Positions 43,189-51,964 of a stretch of DNA of 64,000 nt are shown here, one piece after another (position 1 is the first letter of the stretch; each line of letters begins with the position of its first letter). The notes under the pieces were generated by a model, which saw only the letters and a list, made by a program, of their open reading frames with translations, had not been told where the DNA came from and made no database searches. The stretch lies in assembly GCF_900069005.2 (NCBI RefSeq), contig NZ_LN831272.1:40011-104010 (forward strand). Reading direction: 5' to 3'. A program made the translations under genes and the position numbers. Source of the DNA: Paenibacillus sp. GM2. Its GTDB lineage: Bacteria > Bacillota > Bacilli > Paenibacillales > Paenibacillaceae.

Positions 43189-44937
43189 ATGTTACGTCAA
43201 TTTAAAATCCAGCATCGATTAATTGGTACCTTCTTAGTCGTATCCATCCTTCCGATCCTGTTCCTAGGGTATTATTCCTATCAGCTCTATTCGGAATCGA
43301 TCAATGATAAGCTCAGCAAATCAACCTATCAGGCCCTGACCTTGGTCAACAAAAATCTGTTGGCCGAGCTGCAAAATTATCAATATTTGGCCGGCTCTAT
43401 TTCAACCAACAATTTTGTTCAGGAAAGCTTGTCCAAGGGATTGGATCATCAGCCCATCAATGAAACGGCCAAAGAGGATGCAATGGACGCTATCTTTCGG
43501 ACCATATTCCCGTCTCATGTTGTCAATGTAAGCATATTCGATGCGAACCATCGTCTATTCTATGAATTAGGTTTTGAGACGGTGGATAATCACTCTCTCG
43601 AGAAAGCGATGCATGAAGTGGATGCAAACGCCCCCTATGACGGCCTTACTTATGTCAAGACGATCCGTTCCTTTGATACCGTTGTGCTCGGGCGTAAAAT
43701 TCATGCTATAGACGACAGTACCGTACCTATCGGTTATGCTTTTATCTTTATCAGCGGGGATTTATTCTCCAGAAATATTTTATCCAGCGTCAATCTTGGA
43801 ACCGGTTCCAAACTGATGATTATGGGGCGTGATGGAAGCGTGCTGTCGGCCAATGAAGAAGGGATTCCTCTGGGTGGGCCTTATGCCGATCCGGATCTCT
43901 TCCAGCAGATTAAAGAACATCAACAGAAGGACATCCATTCCTTCTCCCTGCAGGTGAACAATGCAGGGCAGCAGGTCTCTTATATATACAATGAACAAAT
44001 CGGCTGGTATCTCATCTCCATGATGCCCTTCTCTTATATCAATTCGGAGACGAGCAAAATAACCGTCAGCATGACGATTATTATGATCCTGATGGCCATA
44101 ACCTGCATTATTATTATCTCTTTTATGAGCAGCAGCATTGTCAAACCGATCAAGAAGATTATCAGCTTCTGCAATCAAATATCGACCGGCAACTTCTCCA
44201 ACCGCATTAAGGATGATCAGGAGGACGAGATGGGGATTCTCTCCTACAAAATCAATATGATGGTGGATGAAATTGAGCACCTGATGCATAATCAGCGACT
44301 GGATCAGAAACGCAAGCGGGAATTGGAGTTTCAGATGCTGCAATCGCAGATCAATCCCCACTTCCTGTTCAATACGCTAAATACGCTGCGTTGGCTGGCC
44401 ATTATCAATCATGTTCCGGTGCTGAGCAATGGAATCAGTTCCTTATCAGAGCTGCTCCGCAGCACGATCCTGGACCGAGACGAGCAAATTACAATCCGCC
44501 AGGAAATCGAAAACTTAAGCAACTATTTTGAAATACAGAAAATTCGTTACGCCGATAGCTTCCAGGTTGAATACGACATCGATGAGGAGCTGCTTGATTG
44601 TCTGATCCCGAAATTCATTCTGCAGCCGGTCGCCGAGAACGCGATTATCCATGGACTGTCAGAGCACGGCAAAGCTATTGAGATCAGGATCAAAGTTCAG
44701 CAGAAGAATGATCTCATCTGCATCGAGATTATCGACAACGGTAAAGGCTTCGATACGAGCGTAGTTCAAGACCCGGATACGGCTGCGAATAGCAAGAAGC
44801 TGTCCGGGATCGGAATTACCAATGTCGATGAACGAATCAAGCTCTACTACGGGGAAAGTTACGGGTTGTTCATTACTAGTGTTATTGGGGAAGGCACCTG
44901 CTGTAAAATAATTATACCTACGCATAAGACACCTTAG
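43189..44937 (+). CDS. YesM-type sensor histidine kinase
   Basis: A 582-residue membrane kinase. TM1 is at about 13-32, followed by an extracytoplasmic sensor of about 250 residues, and TM2 at about 289-311. A HAMP domain follows, then the His_kinase domain with QSQINPHFLFNTLNTLRW (phosphorylated His391), and a C-terminal ATPase (HGLSEHGKAIEIR, DNGKGF, GIGITNVDERI). This is the YesM/LytS class common beside carbohydrate transporters in Paenibacillus. Probable ligand: the sugar taken up by the downstream ABC system. It lies 17 nt upstream of its response regulator. Confidence 0.93.
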   Translation: MLRQFKIQHRLIGTFLVVSILPILFLGYYSYQLYSESINDKLSKSTYQALTLVNKNLLAELQNYQYLAGSISTNNFVQESLSKGLDHQPINETAKEDAMDAIFRTIFPSHVVNVSIFDANHRLFYELGFETVDNHSLEKAMHEVDANAPYDGLTYVKTIRSFDTVVLGRKIHAIDDSTVPIGYAFIFISGDLFSRNILSSVNLGTGSKLMIMGRDGSVLSANEEGIPLGGPYADPDLFQQIKEHQQKDIHSFSLQVNNAGQQVSYIYNEQIGWYLISMMPFSYINSETSKITVSMTIIMILMAITCIIIISFMSSSIVKPIKKIISFCNQISTGNFSNRIKDDQEDEMGILSYKINMMVDEIEHLMHNQRLDQKRKRELEFQMLQSQINPHFLFNTLNTLRWLAIINHVPVLSNGISSLSELLRSTILDRDEQITIRQEIENLSNYFEIQKIRYADSFQVEYDIDEELLDCLIPKFILQPVAENAIIHGLSEHGKAIEIRIKVQQKNDLICIEIIDNGKGFDTSVVQDPDTAANSKKLSGIGITNVDERIKLYYGESYGLFITSVIGEGTCCKIIIPTHKTP

Positions 44938-44954
44938 ATGAGGAGGTAATTTCA

Positions 44955-46550
44955 ATGTATAATGTACTGCTAGTGGATGACGAACCTATCGTGAAAATCG
45001 CACTGAGAACGATGATTGCCTGGGAAGCGCTAGGCTTCCCGATTTGTGGAACCGCTTCAGACGGAGCAGAGGCGTTAGCATTAATTGAGAAATTACACCC
45101 TGACATCATCATTACCGATCTGAAAATGCCAAATATGGACGGTCTGCAATTAATCCGGGAGTTGAACAACCTGAATTATCCCGGCAAGGTGATCGTTGCC
45201 AGCAATTTTGGCGATTACGAGCTTGTGCGCGAAGCATTGCTTCTAGGTGCCGTCGATTATATGCTCAAGATCAGCATCAAAACCGATGATCTGATTGCCC
45301 AGCTTCACAAGACAGCCAAGCTGCTGGAGGAACAGCAGCAAACCTTGCAGGAGCAGGATATGAGACAAATGATGCAGAACAGTCTCAAAAGTGTTAAGAA
45401 TTCTATTTTGAAAGATTATTTTCATGACACAGACTATGAATTAGAGCATTTTGTACAGGACAAGCAAATTACCTTGAATATGGCGGATACCCCCTGCTAT
45501 CTGTTCTACATTACGTTCGATCTGGACAAATCCGCGGGTCACAATGAGAAATCCGATATCTCTCTCGCTTTCATTGAGAATACGATTCTCGACCTCATCG
45601 ATGACGCTGGCGACGTCGAACTATTTCAGGTTGGCATGGGCGGCATCGCAGCCATGATCTCCAGGAAGCAGCTGGAGAAGCACCAAGGTGATCCGATAAG
45701 CTTCATCAACAAAATACGCAAATTAATCCAGATGTATATCTCTATAGAACCGCTTATCGTCTATTCCCGTGAGATCCAGGGATATGAGGCGGCGAGGCAG
45801 GCCTATTGGGCTTGCAAGGATGCCTTGAATATTAATTTCTATGAGCATTCTTCCGTCATCTGCGAGCAGGATATCAGGTTTGTACAAGAGCTGGAGCATG
45901 CTAATTACGTGGATTATTCCAACTCGCTGCTGCGCCACTGGCAAGAGCTGGGACGAGGAAGCATTTCAGGATTGCTGGAGGATTTTGTCGAGCAGTGCAA
46001 ACAGAGCAGCATTCACCCTACCGCCGTCAAAGCCTTTATGCTGAAATGCCTCGAGTATATTCAGTTATGTGAAGACAAAGTCCGGGTCGATCATGAAGAG
46101 GAATATGAGCGCTATAAAAAAGCGCTGCTGCAATGCAAAGATACAGCCTCCTTATTGAGGACAGCGACTTTGGCCATCGAGCATCTTCGTCTGGTAAACG
46201 AGGCCTCTGATGCGCCTGCCCTGAAGAAGGTCGTGCTGGACGTCATGGATTATGTCGAAGCCCATTATCAGGATAAGATCACGCTGGAAATGATCTCCAC
46301 GTACGTGAATTTCAGTGAGAACTACCTGTGCCGTGTTTTCAAAGAACAGGTTGGTATGAGTCCGATCAGTTATATTAATACGGTGAAAATGAATAAGGCC
46401 GCCGCTCTGATTGCAAGTGGACATACTTATATGAAAGAAGTAGCAGCGCTCGTAGGCATCAGCGATCAATTCTACTTTAACCGCCTGTTTAAGAAACAGT
46501 TTGGCGTTTCTCCTTCGAAATATAAGGGTCAAAATAAGCAGGCAAGATAG
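44955..46550 (+). CDS. YesN-type response regulator with AraC DNA-binding domain
   Basis: A 531-residue protein. The receiver domain (1-120) has DDE at 8-10, the phospho-acceptor Asp55 in ITDLKMPNMDG and the late Lys. A long middle section of unknown role follows (about 120-420). The C-terminal AraC domain (430-525) carries two HTH units (MISTYVNFSENYLCRVFKEQVG and KEVAALVGISDQFYFNRLFKKQFG, positions given approximately). It is 17 nt from the kinase gene. It likely activates the divergent solute-binding genes and phosphorylase operon. Its stop is 2 nt from that of the convergent SBP gene. Confidence 0.93.
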   Translation: MYNVLLVDDEPIVKIALRTMIAWEALGFPICGTASDGAEALALIEKLHPDIIITDLKMPNMDGLQLIRELNNLNYPGKVIVASNFGDYELVREALLLGAVDYMLKISIKTDDLIAQLHKTAKLLEEQQQTLQEQDMRQMMQNSLKSVKNSILKDYFHDTDYELEHFVQDKQITLNMADTPCYLFYITFDLDKSAGHNEKSDISLAFIENTILDLIDDAGDVELFQVGMGGIAAMISRKQLEKHQGDPISFINKIRKLIQMYISIEPLIVYSREIQGYEAARQAYWACKDALNINFYEHSSVICEQDIRFVQELEHANYVDYSNSLLRHWQELGRGSISGLLEDFVEQCKQSSIHPTAVKAFMLKCLEYIQLCEDKVRVDHEEEYERYKKALLQCKDTASLLRTATLAIEHLRLVNEASDAPALKKVVLDVMDYVEAHYQDKITLEMISTYVNFSENYLCRVFKEQVGMSPISYINTVKMNKAAALIASGHTYMKEVAALVGISDQFYFNRLFKKQFGVSPSKYKGQNKQAR

Positions 46551-46552
46551 AA

Positions 46553-47995
46553 TTATTTTGCGGGTGTGCGCATCTCGGTCTGAATCTGCGCGAAGACCTG
46601 CTCCACCCGCTCCATCCATTGCTCTGTCGTCATCTTCCCCGTCATAATCGACGTCATGGACTGTCTGAATAGAACATTCTTAATATCGATCTTAGAGCCC
46701 TTCGGGAGCGCCTTCCAATCTTGAAAGATCGCCGTTGCACCGTCATAGGCACTGAACATCTCATACACGCCTGGCGTTAGATACGGCTTCGAGAGCTCCT
46801 GAGCCCCCTTCAGAGCAAAAGCACCATTGGATTTCTGCGCGAACAATTTGACCGATTCATCGGTGTACAGGAACTTGAGGAACTCCTTGGCCAGCTCCGG
46901 ATTTTTGGCTCGTAAGGGAATCGAAAATTGTTCATAGCTGGACAGAATATAGCGCTCGTCCTCCTTGTGGAAGACCGGCACGGGAATCATACCGAATTCA
47001 AAGCCCTCTTCCCGCGGCGAATCCTTCATTTCATTCTCCATCCAGTTCCCATTCACGATAAAAATGGCCTTGCCCTGCATCATATCAGTCTGGGATTGAG
47101 TGTGGTTCAAATTCACCGTACCATCCATCAGATAGCCTTCCAGGCCGATCTTGGCGAAGGTATCCAGAACCTTCTTCACCTCATCCGTCTCGAACGAACC
47201 CGGCTCATAAGAGAAAATTTTCTTCAATGGATCGATGCCCGCCGCGTTCGCCAGGGAAGGATACATGATCTCCTCGAGGTAATCCGGATAAATCCCCTGA
47301 TAAGTAAATAAAGCCCTCTTGACCTTGCGGCCGTTCGCATCGGTCAGATAGTTCTCCTCTTTCTCCAGTTCCTTCCCCAGTGCGAAGAACTCGTCCCAGG
47401 TTTCCGGCAGCTTCCATCCCTTCTCCCGGAACAGATTCTTATTGTAGATGAGACCCATTGGCCCTGCATTAAACGGAGCCATATATATTTTGCCGTCCTG
47501 ATAAGGCGAGAACCTGGTGCTCTCCAGCATGCCTGGCAGAACCATGTCCTTCAGCTTCACATCTTTATCAAGCGCCTTGCTCTCGAATACATCCGTCAGA
47601 TCAAGCAGGCCCTTCTCTTTCACCAATGAAGTAATTAACCCACTCTGCTCCGTATCGGCCACAGCCAACAGATCCGGCGGATTGCCGGCGACGAGCTGAG
47701 GCCGGACCACATCGCCAATTCTCGGACTAATGGTCATATCCACCTTGACCCCGGGATAGGCTTCCTCAAATTGGCTAACGATTTCCTTCCAATACTCAGG
47801 GCCATATCCCCCCATAAACACCGCTATGCTCAATTCCTTATTTTTGAACTTCCCGGCAGCATGATTCAGATCGTCATTCGAGACTTCATCCGCAGACTGC
47901 TCCGCCCCATGGCCAACGATGATGTGGTTGCTTATATAAATCATACAGAAGAGACTTATCGCTACGATGGCTAATAGGCTGATTTTTTTCTTCAT
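46553..47995 (-). CDS. Family 1 extracellular solute-binding protein (signal-anchored)
   Basis: A 480-residue sugar-binding protein. After a signal sequence (MKKKISLLAIVAISLFCMIYISN) and a polar spacer comes the mature domain, with FEEAYPGVKVDM and the usual SBP_bac_1 arrangement. The signal contains one Cys (residue 17) preceded by LF, which does not fit a lipobox, so the protein may be anchored by its N-terminal helix. It is convergent with the response regulator (2 nt apart) and divergent from the second SBP, so it is probably a sensory or accessory binding protein of the same carbohydrate module. Confidence 0.8.
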   Translation of the reverse strand: MKKKISLLAIVAISLFCMIYISNHIIVGHGAEQSADEVSNDDLNHAAGKFKNKELSIAVFMGGYGPEYWKEIVSQFEEAYPGVKVDMTISPRIGDVVRPQLVAGNPPDLLAVADTEQSGLITSLVKEKGLLDLTDVFESKALDKDVKLKDMVLPGMLESTRFSPYQDGKIYMAPFNAGPMGLIYNKNLFREKGWKLPETWDEFFALGKELEKEENYLTDANGRKVKRALFTYQGIYPDYLEEIMYPSLANAAGIDPLKKIFSYEPGSFETDEVKKVLDTFAKIGLEGYLMDGTVNLNHTQSQTDMMQGKAIFIVNGNWMENEMKDSPREEGFEFGMIPVPVFHKEDERYILSSYEQFSIPLRAKNPELAKEFLKFLYTDESVKLFAQKSNGAFALKGAQELSKPYLTPGVYEMFSAYDGATAIFQDWKALPKGSKIDIKNVLFRQSMTSIMTGKMTTEQWMERVEQVFAQIQTEMRTPAK

Positions 47996-48339
47996 TGCGC
48001 TTCGGCTCCTAGATCCTATTATGTCTTATACCTCTTTCATTCTACTATAACATTCGATCGCCCTGCGTAAACGCGAAAATCCATGTACAAAATTAGCTTT
48101 TATTCCTGGGTGATGAATGCTGCCGATCCTGCTCAAATTCCGATTATAGATAATTTTTGCATATCCATGGACTATTCTCCTGACATCGCCTGAACCCATT
48201 GAAAGCAATGATCCAGATAGGCTAATTTGAATATGCCGGAAGTCATCGGCCATCCTTCGCAGGAGATGGCTCCGAGAAACACGAGAAACATCCAAGGTTT
48301 CTCCAAATCGTTGTACAGACAATTTCAGGAGGGGTAAAC
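47996..48339. promoter_or_regulatory. Divergent promoter region of the two SBP genes
   Basis: 344 bases between divergent genes, likely containing binding sites for the AraC-type regulator. The ribosome site CAGGAGGGG (48328-48336) of the second SBP is strong. I see no convincing promoter or long palindrome. A 98-codon reading frame on the minus strand (48026-48322) has no ribosome site or family and is rejected. Confidence 0.35.
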
Positions 48340-49713
48340 ATGAAAAAGCTTCTTAGCCTTGCGCTCGCTGCAACACTTACATTAAGCCTGGCTGCATGCG
48401 GCGGCAACAACAGCAGCACAAACTCAAGCTCCAATGCAGGGAATGAGCCGGCTTCGACCAACTCGCAGACCACCAGCAACGAGAAGCGCACTTTAAAAGT
48501 ATCCGCTTTGGAAACCGCTTACGGTGCGGATGTATGGCATGAAATTGCCACCGCTTTCGAGAAGGTTAATCCGGAAGTCAAGGTTGAGCTGACCATCGAC
48601 AAGAACCTTGAAGACGTGATTGGACCGGGCATGAAATCCGGTGATTTCCCCGACGTGATTCATCTGGCAGTGGGGCAGCCTAAGGGACTGACGGAAACAT
48701 TTGTCAAGGACAACAACCTCACCGATCTCAGCGATGTACTCTACATGACTGTCCCAGGTGAAAGCGCTACCGTTGGCGATAAGCTGATTCCAGGCTTTAC
48801 CGACACGACCATCACCAATCCATATGGAGACGGCAAGACCTATCTGATGCCTATGTTCTATAGCCCATGCGGCCTGTTCTTTAACGCAGCGTTATTCGAA
48901 CAGAAGGGCTGGGATGTACCGCAAACCTGGGAAGAGATGTGGGCGCTGGGCGACAAAGCAAAAGCCGAAGGCATCTCCCTGTTCGCCTATCCGACGACTG
49001 GATACTTCGACGCCTTCTTCTACGCCTTGCTAAATGAAGCCGGCGGACCAGAATTCTTCACACAAGCGATGAATTACACAGAAGGAATCTGGCAGACACC
49101 GGAAGCCGCCAAAGCATTCGACGTAGTTGATAAGCTGGCCGGGTACACCGAAAAGACCGTACCTGCCAACGGCAACAAAGATAACTTTGTAAAAAATCAA
49201 CAGCTGATTCTCGATAACAAAGCGCTGTTCATGCCAAACGGAACCTGGGTAGTCGGTGAAATGAGCAAGGCGCCTCGTGCCGACGGCTTCAAATGGGGCT
49301 TCACGGCATTGCCTGCTCTGACCGACGGCGGAGATCGCTATTCCTATACATTCTTTGAGCAGGTCTGGGTTCCGGCCAAAGCGGAGAACGCGGATCTGGC
49401 CAAACAGTTCATTGCCTATCTGTATTCCGATGAAGCAGCTTCCATCTTTGCAAAGGTTGGCGCAGTTCAACCCATCAAGGGAATGTCCGACAAGCTGGAA
49501 GGCGATAACCAACTGTTCTACAGCATTTATGATTCCGGCGCCAAAGCCGCTATGGGCGCATTTGCAACTACCGACCCGGTGGAAGGCGTAAGCATCTCGG
49601 ACACGGTATTCGGTACTGTGGATTCGTTGGTAACGAAGTCCAAGACAAAGGATCAATGGGTTGAAGCCATTACAAAAGCGAGCGATGCTCTGCGCGGCGC
49701 ATTGAAGAAATAG
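48340..49713 (+). CDS. Sugar ABC transporter solute-binding lipoprotein
   Basis: A 457-residue lipoprotein with a lipobox SLAAC (Cys20) followed by a Ser/Asn/Thr linker. The mature domain begins TLKVSALETAYGADVWHEI, with FEKVNPEVKVEL and the SBP_bac_1 pattern to the end. The gene is followed by two permease genes and by a GH112 phosphorylase, so the ligand is probably a galactosyl-HexNAc disaccharide such as lacto-N-biose or galacto-N-biose, by analogy with the known GL-BP operons; this is inferred. An attenuator-like hairpin lies after it. Confidence 0.9.
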   Translation: MKKLLSLALAATLTLSLAACGGNNSSTNSSSNAGNEPASTNSQTTSNEKRTLKVSALETAYGADVWHEIATAFEKVNPEVKVELTIDKNLEDVIGPGMKSGDFPDVIHLAVGQPKGLTETFVKDNNLTDLSDVLYMTVPGESATVGDKLIPGFTDTTITNPYGDGKTYLMPMFYSPCGLFFNAALFEQKGWDVPQTWEEMWALGDKAKAEGISLFAYPTTGYFDAFFYALLNEAGGPEFFTQAMNYTEGIWQTPEAAKAFDVVDKLAGYTEKTVPANGNKDNFVKNQQLILDNKALFMPNGTWVVGEMSKAPRADGFKWGFTALPALTDGGDRYSYTFFEQVWVPAKAENADLAKQFIAYLYSDEAASIFAKVGAVQPIKGMSDKLEGDNQLFYSIYDSGAKAAMGAFATTDPVEGVSISDTVFGTVDSLVTKSKTKDQWVEAITKASDALRGALKK

Positions 49714-49757
49714 AATAACTGCTGTGTATGAGCTAAGTAAGCATTATTGAAAATGAT

Positions 49758-49789
49758 GGTGGTCAGCCCAGGCTGTCCACCGTTATTTT
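49758..49789 (+). terminator. Attenuator-like hairpin between SBP and permease genes
   Basis: GGTGG-T-CAGCC / GGCTG-T-CCACC (10 bp with a T/T mismatch and a 2-base CA gap at the tip) followed by TTATTTTTA. Partial termination here would give more SBP than permease. Confidence 0.7.
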
Positions 49790-49812
49790 TACTTTAGGAG
49801 GGAGCTGGACCC

Positions 49813-50706
49813 ATGAATAACAGAAAAGGACGCGGCCGCTTCATATTTTTCTGTCTTGCGCCTGCAGTCATTCTTTTTACTATCTTTCTGATTATTCCTA
49901 CGATTGACGTATTCCGCATGTCTCTATATAAATGGGGCGGATATACAGATAACAAAACCTTTGTAGGAATGCAGAATTTCTCAAAGCTGTTCCAGAGCGA
50001 TAAATTCTACCAATCATTCCAGAACAGCATTCTGCTGATCGTCGTTGTGTCCATCGTGACCTTCGCCTTCGCTCTTATCTTTGCGTCTATGCTGTCGCGC
50101 GAGAAATTAAAAGGACAAAATTTCTTTCGGATCATCTTTTATATTCCAAATATCCTGTCCATCGTCGTTATCAGCGCTATTTTCTCAGCGATTTATGACC
50201 CGAACAGCGGTCTGCTGAACGCATTCCTGAATTTGTTCCGCAGCGCCAGCTCAGACCCGATTCTCTGGCTTGGCGATCAGAAGATCGTCATTTACAGCTT
50301 GAGCGGCGCCATGGTCTGGCAGGCCATCGGTTACTACATGGTTATGTATATGGCGAGCATGGCCAACATTCCCGAGAGCTTGTATGAATCTGCTGATCTT
50401 GAAGGCGCCGGACGAATTCATCAATTTTTCAGCATCACCATTCCGCTGATCTGGACAAATATCCGCACGACGCTGACCTTCTTCATCATCAGTACGATCA
50501 ATATGAGCTTCTTGTTCGTCATGGCGATGACGGGCGGCGGACCGGACGGTGCGACCGAGGTGTTCCTCAGCTATATGTACAAGGAAGCCTACACGAATTC
50601 CTCATATGGCTACGGCATGGCTATCGGCGTTATCGTATTTCTGTTCTCGTTCGCGCTTGCCGCTATCTTGAATGCGGCCACCAAGCGAGAGCATTTGGAA
50701 TATTAA
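49813..50706 (+). CDS. Sugar ABC transporter permease (MalF type)
   Basis: A 297-residue permease with six membrane helices. The EAA loop that meets the ATPase is YESADLEGAGRIHQFFSITIPLI. Start MNNRKGRGRFIFFCLAPAV is a typical short N-terminus of carbohydrate permeases. It pairs with the following gene and with the SBP at 48340. No ATPase gene is in the module, so a shared ATPase of the MsmX type encoded elsewhere is expected, as in other Bacillales carbohydrate importers. Confidence 0.9.
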   Translation: MNNRKGRGRFIFFCLAPAVILFTIFLIIPTIDVFRMSLYKWGGYTDNKTFVGMQNFSKLFQSDKFYQSFQNSILLIVVVSIVTFAFALIFASMLSREKLKGQNFFRIIFYIPNILSIVVISAIFSAIYDPNSGLLNAFLNLFRSASSDPILWLGDQKIVIYSLSGAMVWQAIGYYMVMYMASMANIPESLYESADLEGAGRIHQFFSITIPLIWTNIRTTLTFFIISTINMSFLFVMAMTGGGPDGATEVFLSYMYKEAYTNSSYGYGMAIGVIVFLFSFALAAILNAATKREHLEY

Positions 50707-50718
50707 GGAGGGGACAAA

Positions 50719-51603
50719 ATGAGTCCAGAACATCAGCATAGCAGCAATAAATTGTATAAATTCTTTATTTATCTTCTGCTGATTACCCTTGCGGTTGTCA
50801 TCATCGTCCCTGTTGGCTGGGCTTTCCTCGCTTCGATCAAGCAGGACGTTGAATTTTATGGCAGCCCTTGGGCCCTACCGGAAGGTTTCCATCTTCAGAA
50901 CTTTGCGGACGCCTGGCAAAAGGCGAAGATGGGCAGTTATATGCTCAACTCCGTGGTTACGACGGCGATTGCCCTTGTTTTGCTGCTTGTCATAGCCCTG
51001 CCGGCCGCCTATGTGCTGGCCAGATACAAGTTCAGAAGCAGCAGCTTCTGGAACATGCTATTTATGGCCGGTTTATTTATCAACATTAACTATATCGTCG
51101 TTCCGATCTTTCTGATGCTCAACAATGGGGACAAATCGCTGCGCAGTCTCCTCGGGCAGCCCTTCCTTCTCAACAATCTGTTCATTCTGGCGCTCGTCTA
51201 TGCCGCGATGGCTCTGCCCTTCACGATCTATCTGCTATCCGGCTATTTCAAGACCTTGCCTAAGGAATATGAAGAAGCGGCTTCCGTGGACGGTGCCGGT
51301 TATTTCCGTACGATGGTTCAGGTTATTATGCCCATGGCCAAGCCCAGCATCGTGACCGTCATTCTGTTCAACTTCCTCTCCTTCTGGAACGAATATATTA
51401 TCTCGATGACCTTGCTGACCAAGCCAGGACTAAGAACGCTGCCTGTAGGTTTGATGAACCTGATGGCCGCTCAGAAATCCGCCGTCCAATACGGTCAGAT
51501 GTATGCGGGTCTGGTGCTGGTTATGCTGCCGACCCTGATCCTCTATATGCTTGTACAAAAAAAGCTCACCCAAGGCATGACTATGGGCGGGCTGAAAGGG
51601 TAA
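50719..51603 (+). CDS. Sugar ABC transporter permease (MalG type)
   Basis: A 294-residue permease with six membrane helices. The EAA loop is YEEAASVDGAGYFRTMVQVIMP. It lies 12 nt after the first permease and forms the heterodimeric channel with it. The start is ATG 50719 after AAGGAGGGG. It is followed after 6 nt by a small membrane protein gene, so the four are on one message. Confidence 0.9.
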   Translation: MSPEHQHSSNKLYKFFIYLLLITLAVVIIVPVGWAFLASIKQDVEFYGSPWALPEGFHLQNFADAWQKAKMGSYMLNSVVTTAIALVLLLVIALPAAYVLARYKFRSSSFWNMLFMAGLFININYIVVPIFLMLNNGDKSLRSLLGQPFLLNNLFILALVYAAMALPFTIYLLSGYFKTLPKEYEEAASVDGAGYFRTMVQVIMPMAKPSIVTVILFNFLSFWNEYIISMTLLTKPGLRTLPVGLMNLMAAQKSAVQYGQMYAGLVLVMLPTLILYMLVQKKLTQGMTMGGLKG

Positions 51604-51609
51604 GGTGCC

Positions 51610-51792
51610 ATGATGAACGATTCTCCGAGAACGATGCTACGTTATTTGCTCATGCTGGTCGTTTTTATTATCGCCATGATCCTGGTCATCACCGGTCAGA
51701 AGAGTATTGGTCCCGCCGGGTTAGGCACGATGCTAATCGGGCTTGGCCTGCTGGTTGGCCTGCTATGGTTCTATAATAAACAATATAAATAG
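51610..51792 (+). CDS. 60-aa two-helix membrane protein (DUF6903-like)
   Basis: The peptide has two hydrophobic helices (MLRYLLMLVVFIIAMILVI and LGTMLIGLGLLVGLLWF) joined by a short loop (TGQKSIGPAG). It starts 6 nt after the permease gene. Its place between sugar permeases and a GH112 phosphorylase fits what I recall of DUF6903 proteins, which occur in such operons, but I cannot confirm the family by eye. Two ATG codons in a row are possible starts. Confidence 0.55.
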   Translation: MMNDSPRTMLRYLLMLVVFIIAMILVITGQKSIGPAGLGTMLIGLGLLVGLLWFYNKQYK

Positions 51793-51797
51793 AGGTG

Positions 51798-51941
51798 GTT
51801 TAAAAAGTCCCCTTTAATAAGAGAACCCGATCGAAGCTTATTCAAGGGCTTATTCAAAAATAAGCCACCGCGATTTTAGCGTTTTGAAAAAACGCACATT
51901 GCGAGCATAAGCTTCGGGTACTAAAATCCGACTTTTTAAAC
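51798..51941 (+). repeat. 144-bp inverted-repeat (MITE-like) element inside the phosphorylase operon
   Basis: Perfect 12-bp terminal inverted repeats GTTTAAAAAGTC (51798-51809) and GACTTTTTAAAC (51930-51941). Inside them, CGAAGCTTAT (51832-51841) pairs perfectly with ATAAGCTTCG (51907-51916). It lies between the small membrane protein stop and the phosphorylase ribosome site (AGGAGTG). No coding potential. The ends resemble, but are not identical to, those of the 186-bp family. Confidence 0.8.
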
Positions 51942-51964
51942 ACTATAAATAGGAGTGATTCTCT

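Noticed and set aside
48026..48322. 98-codon minus-strand frame in the SBP divergent promoter region
   Set aside because: No ribosome site, no family and it would occupy the promoter region.
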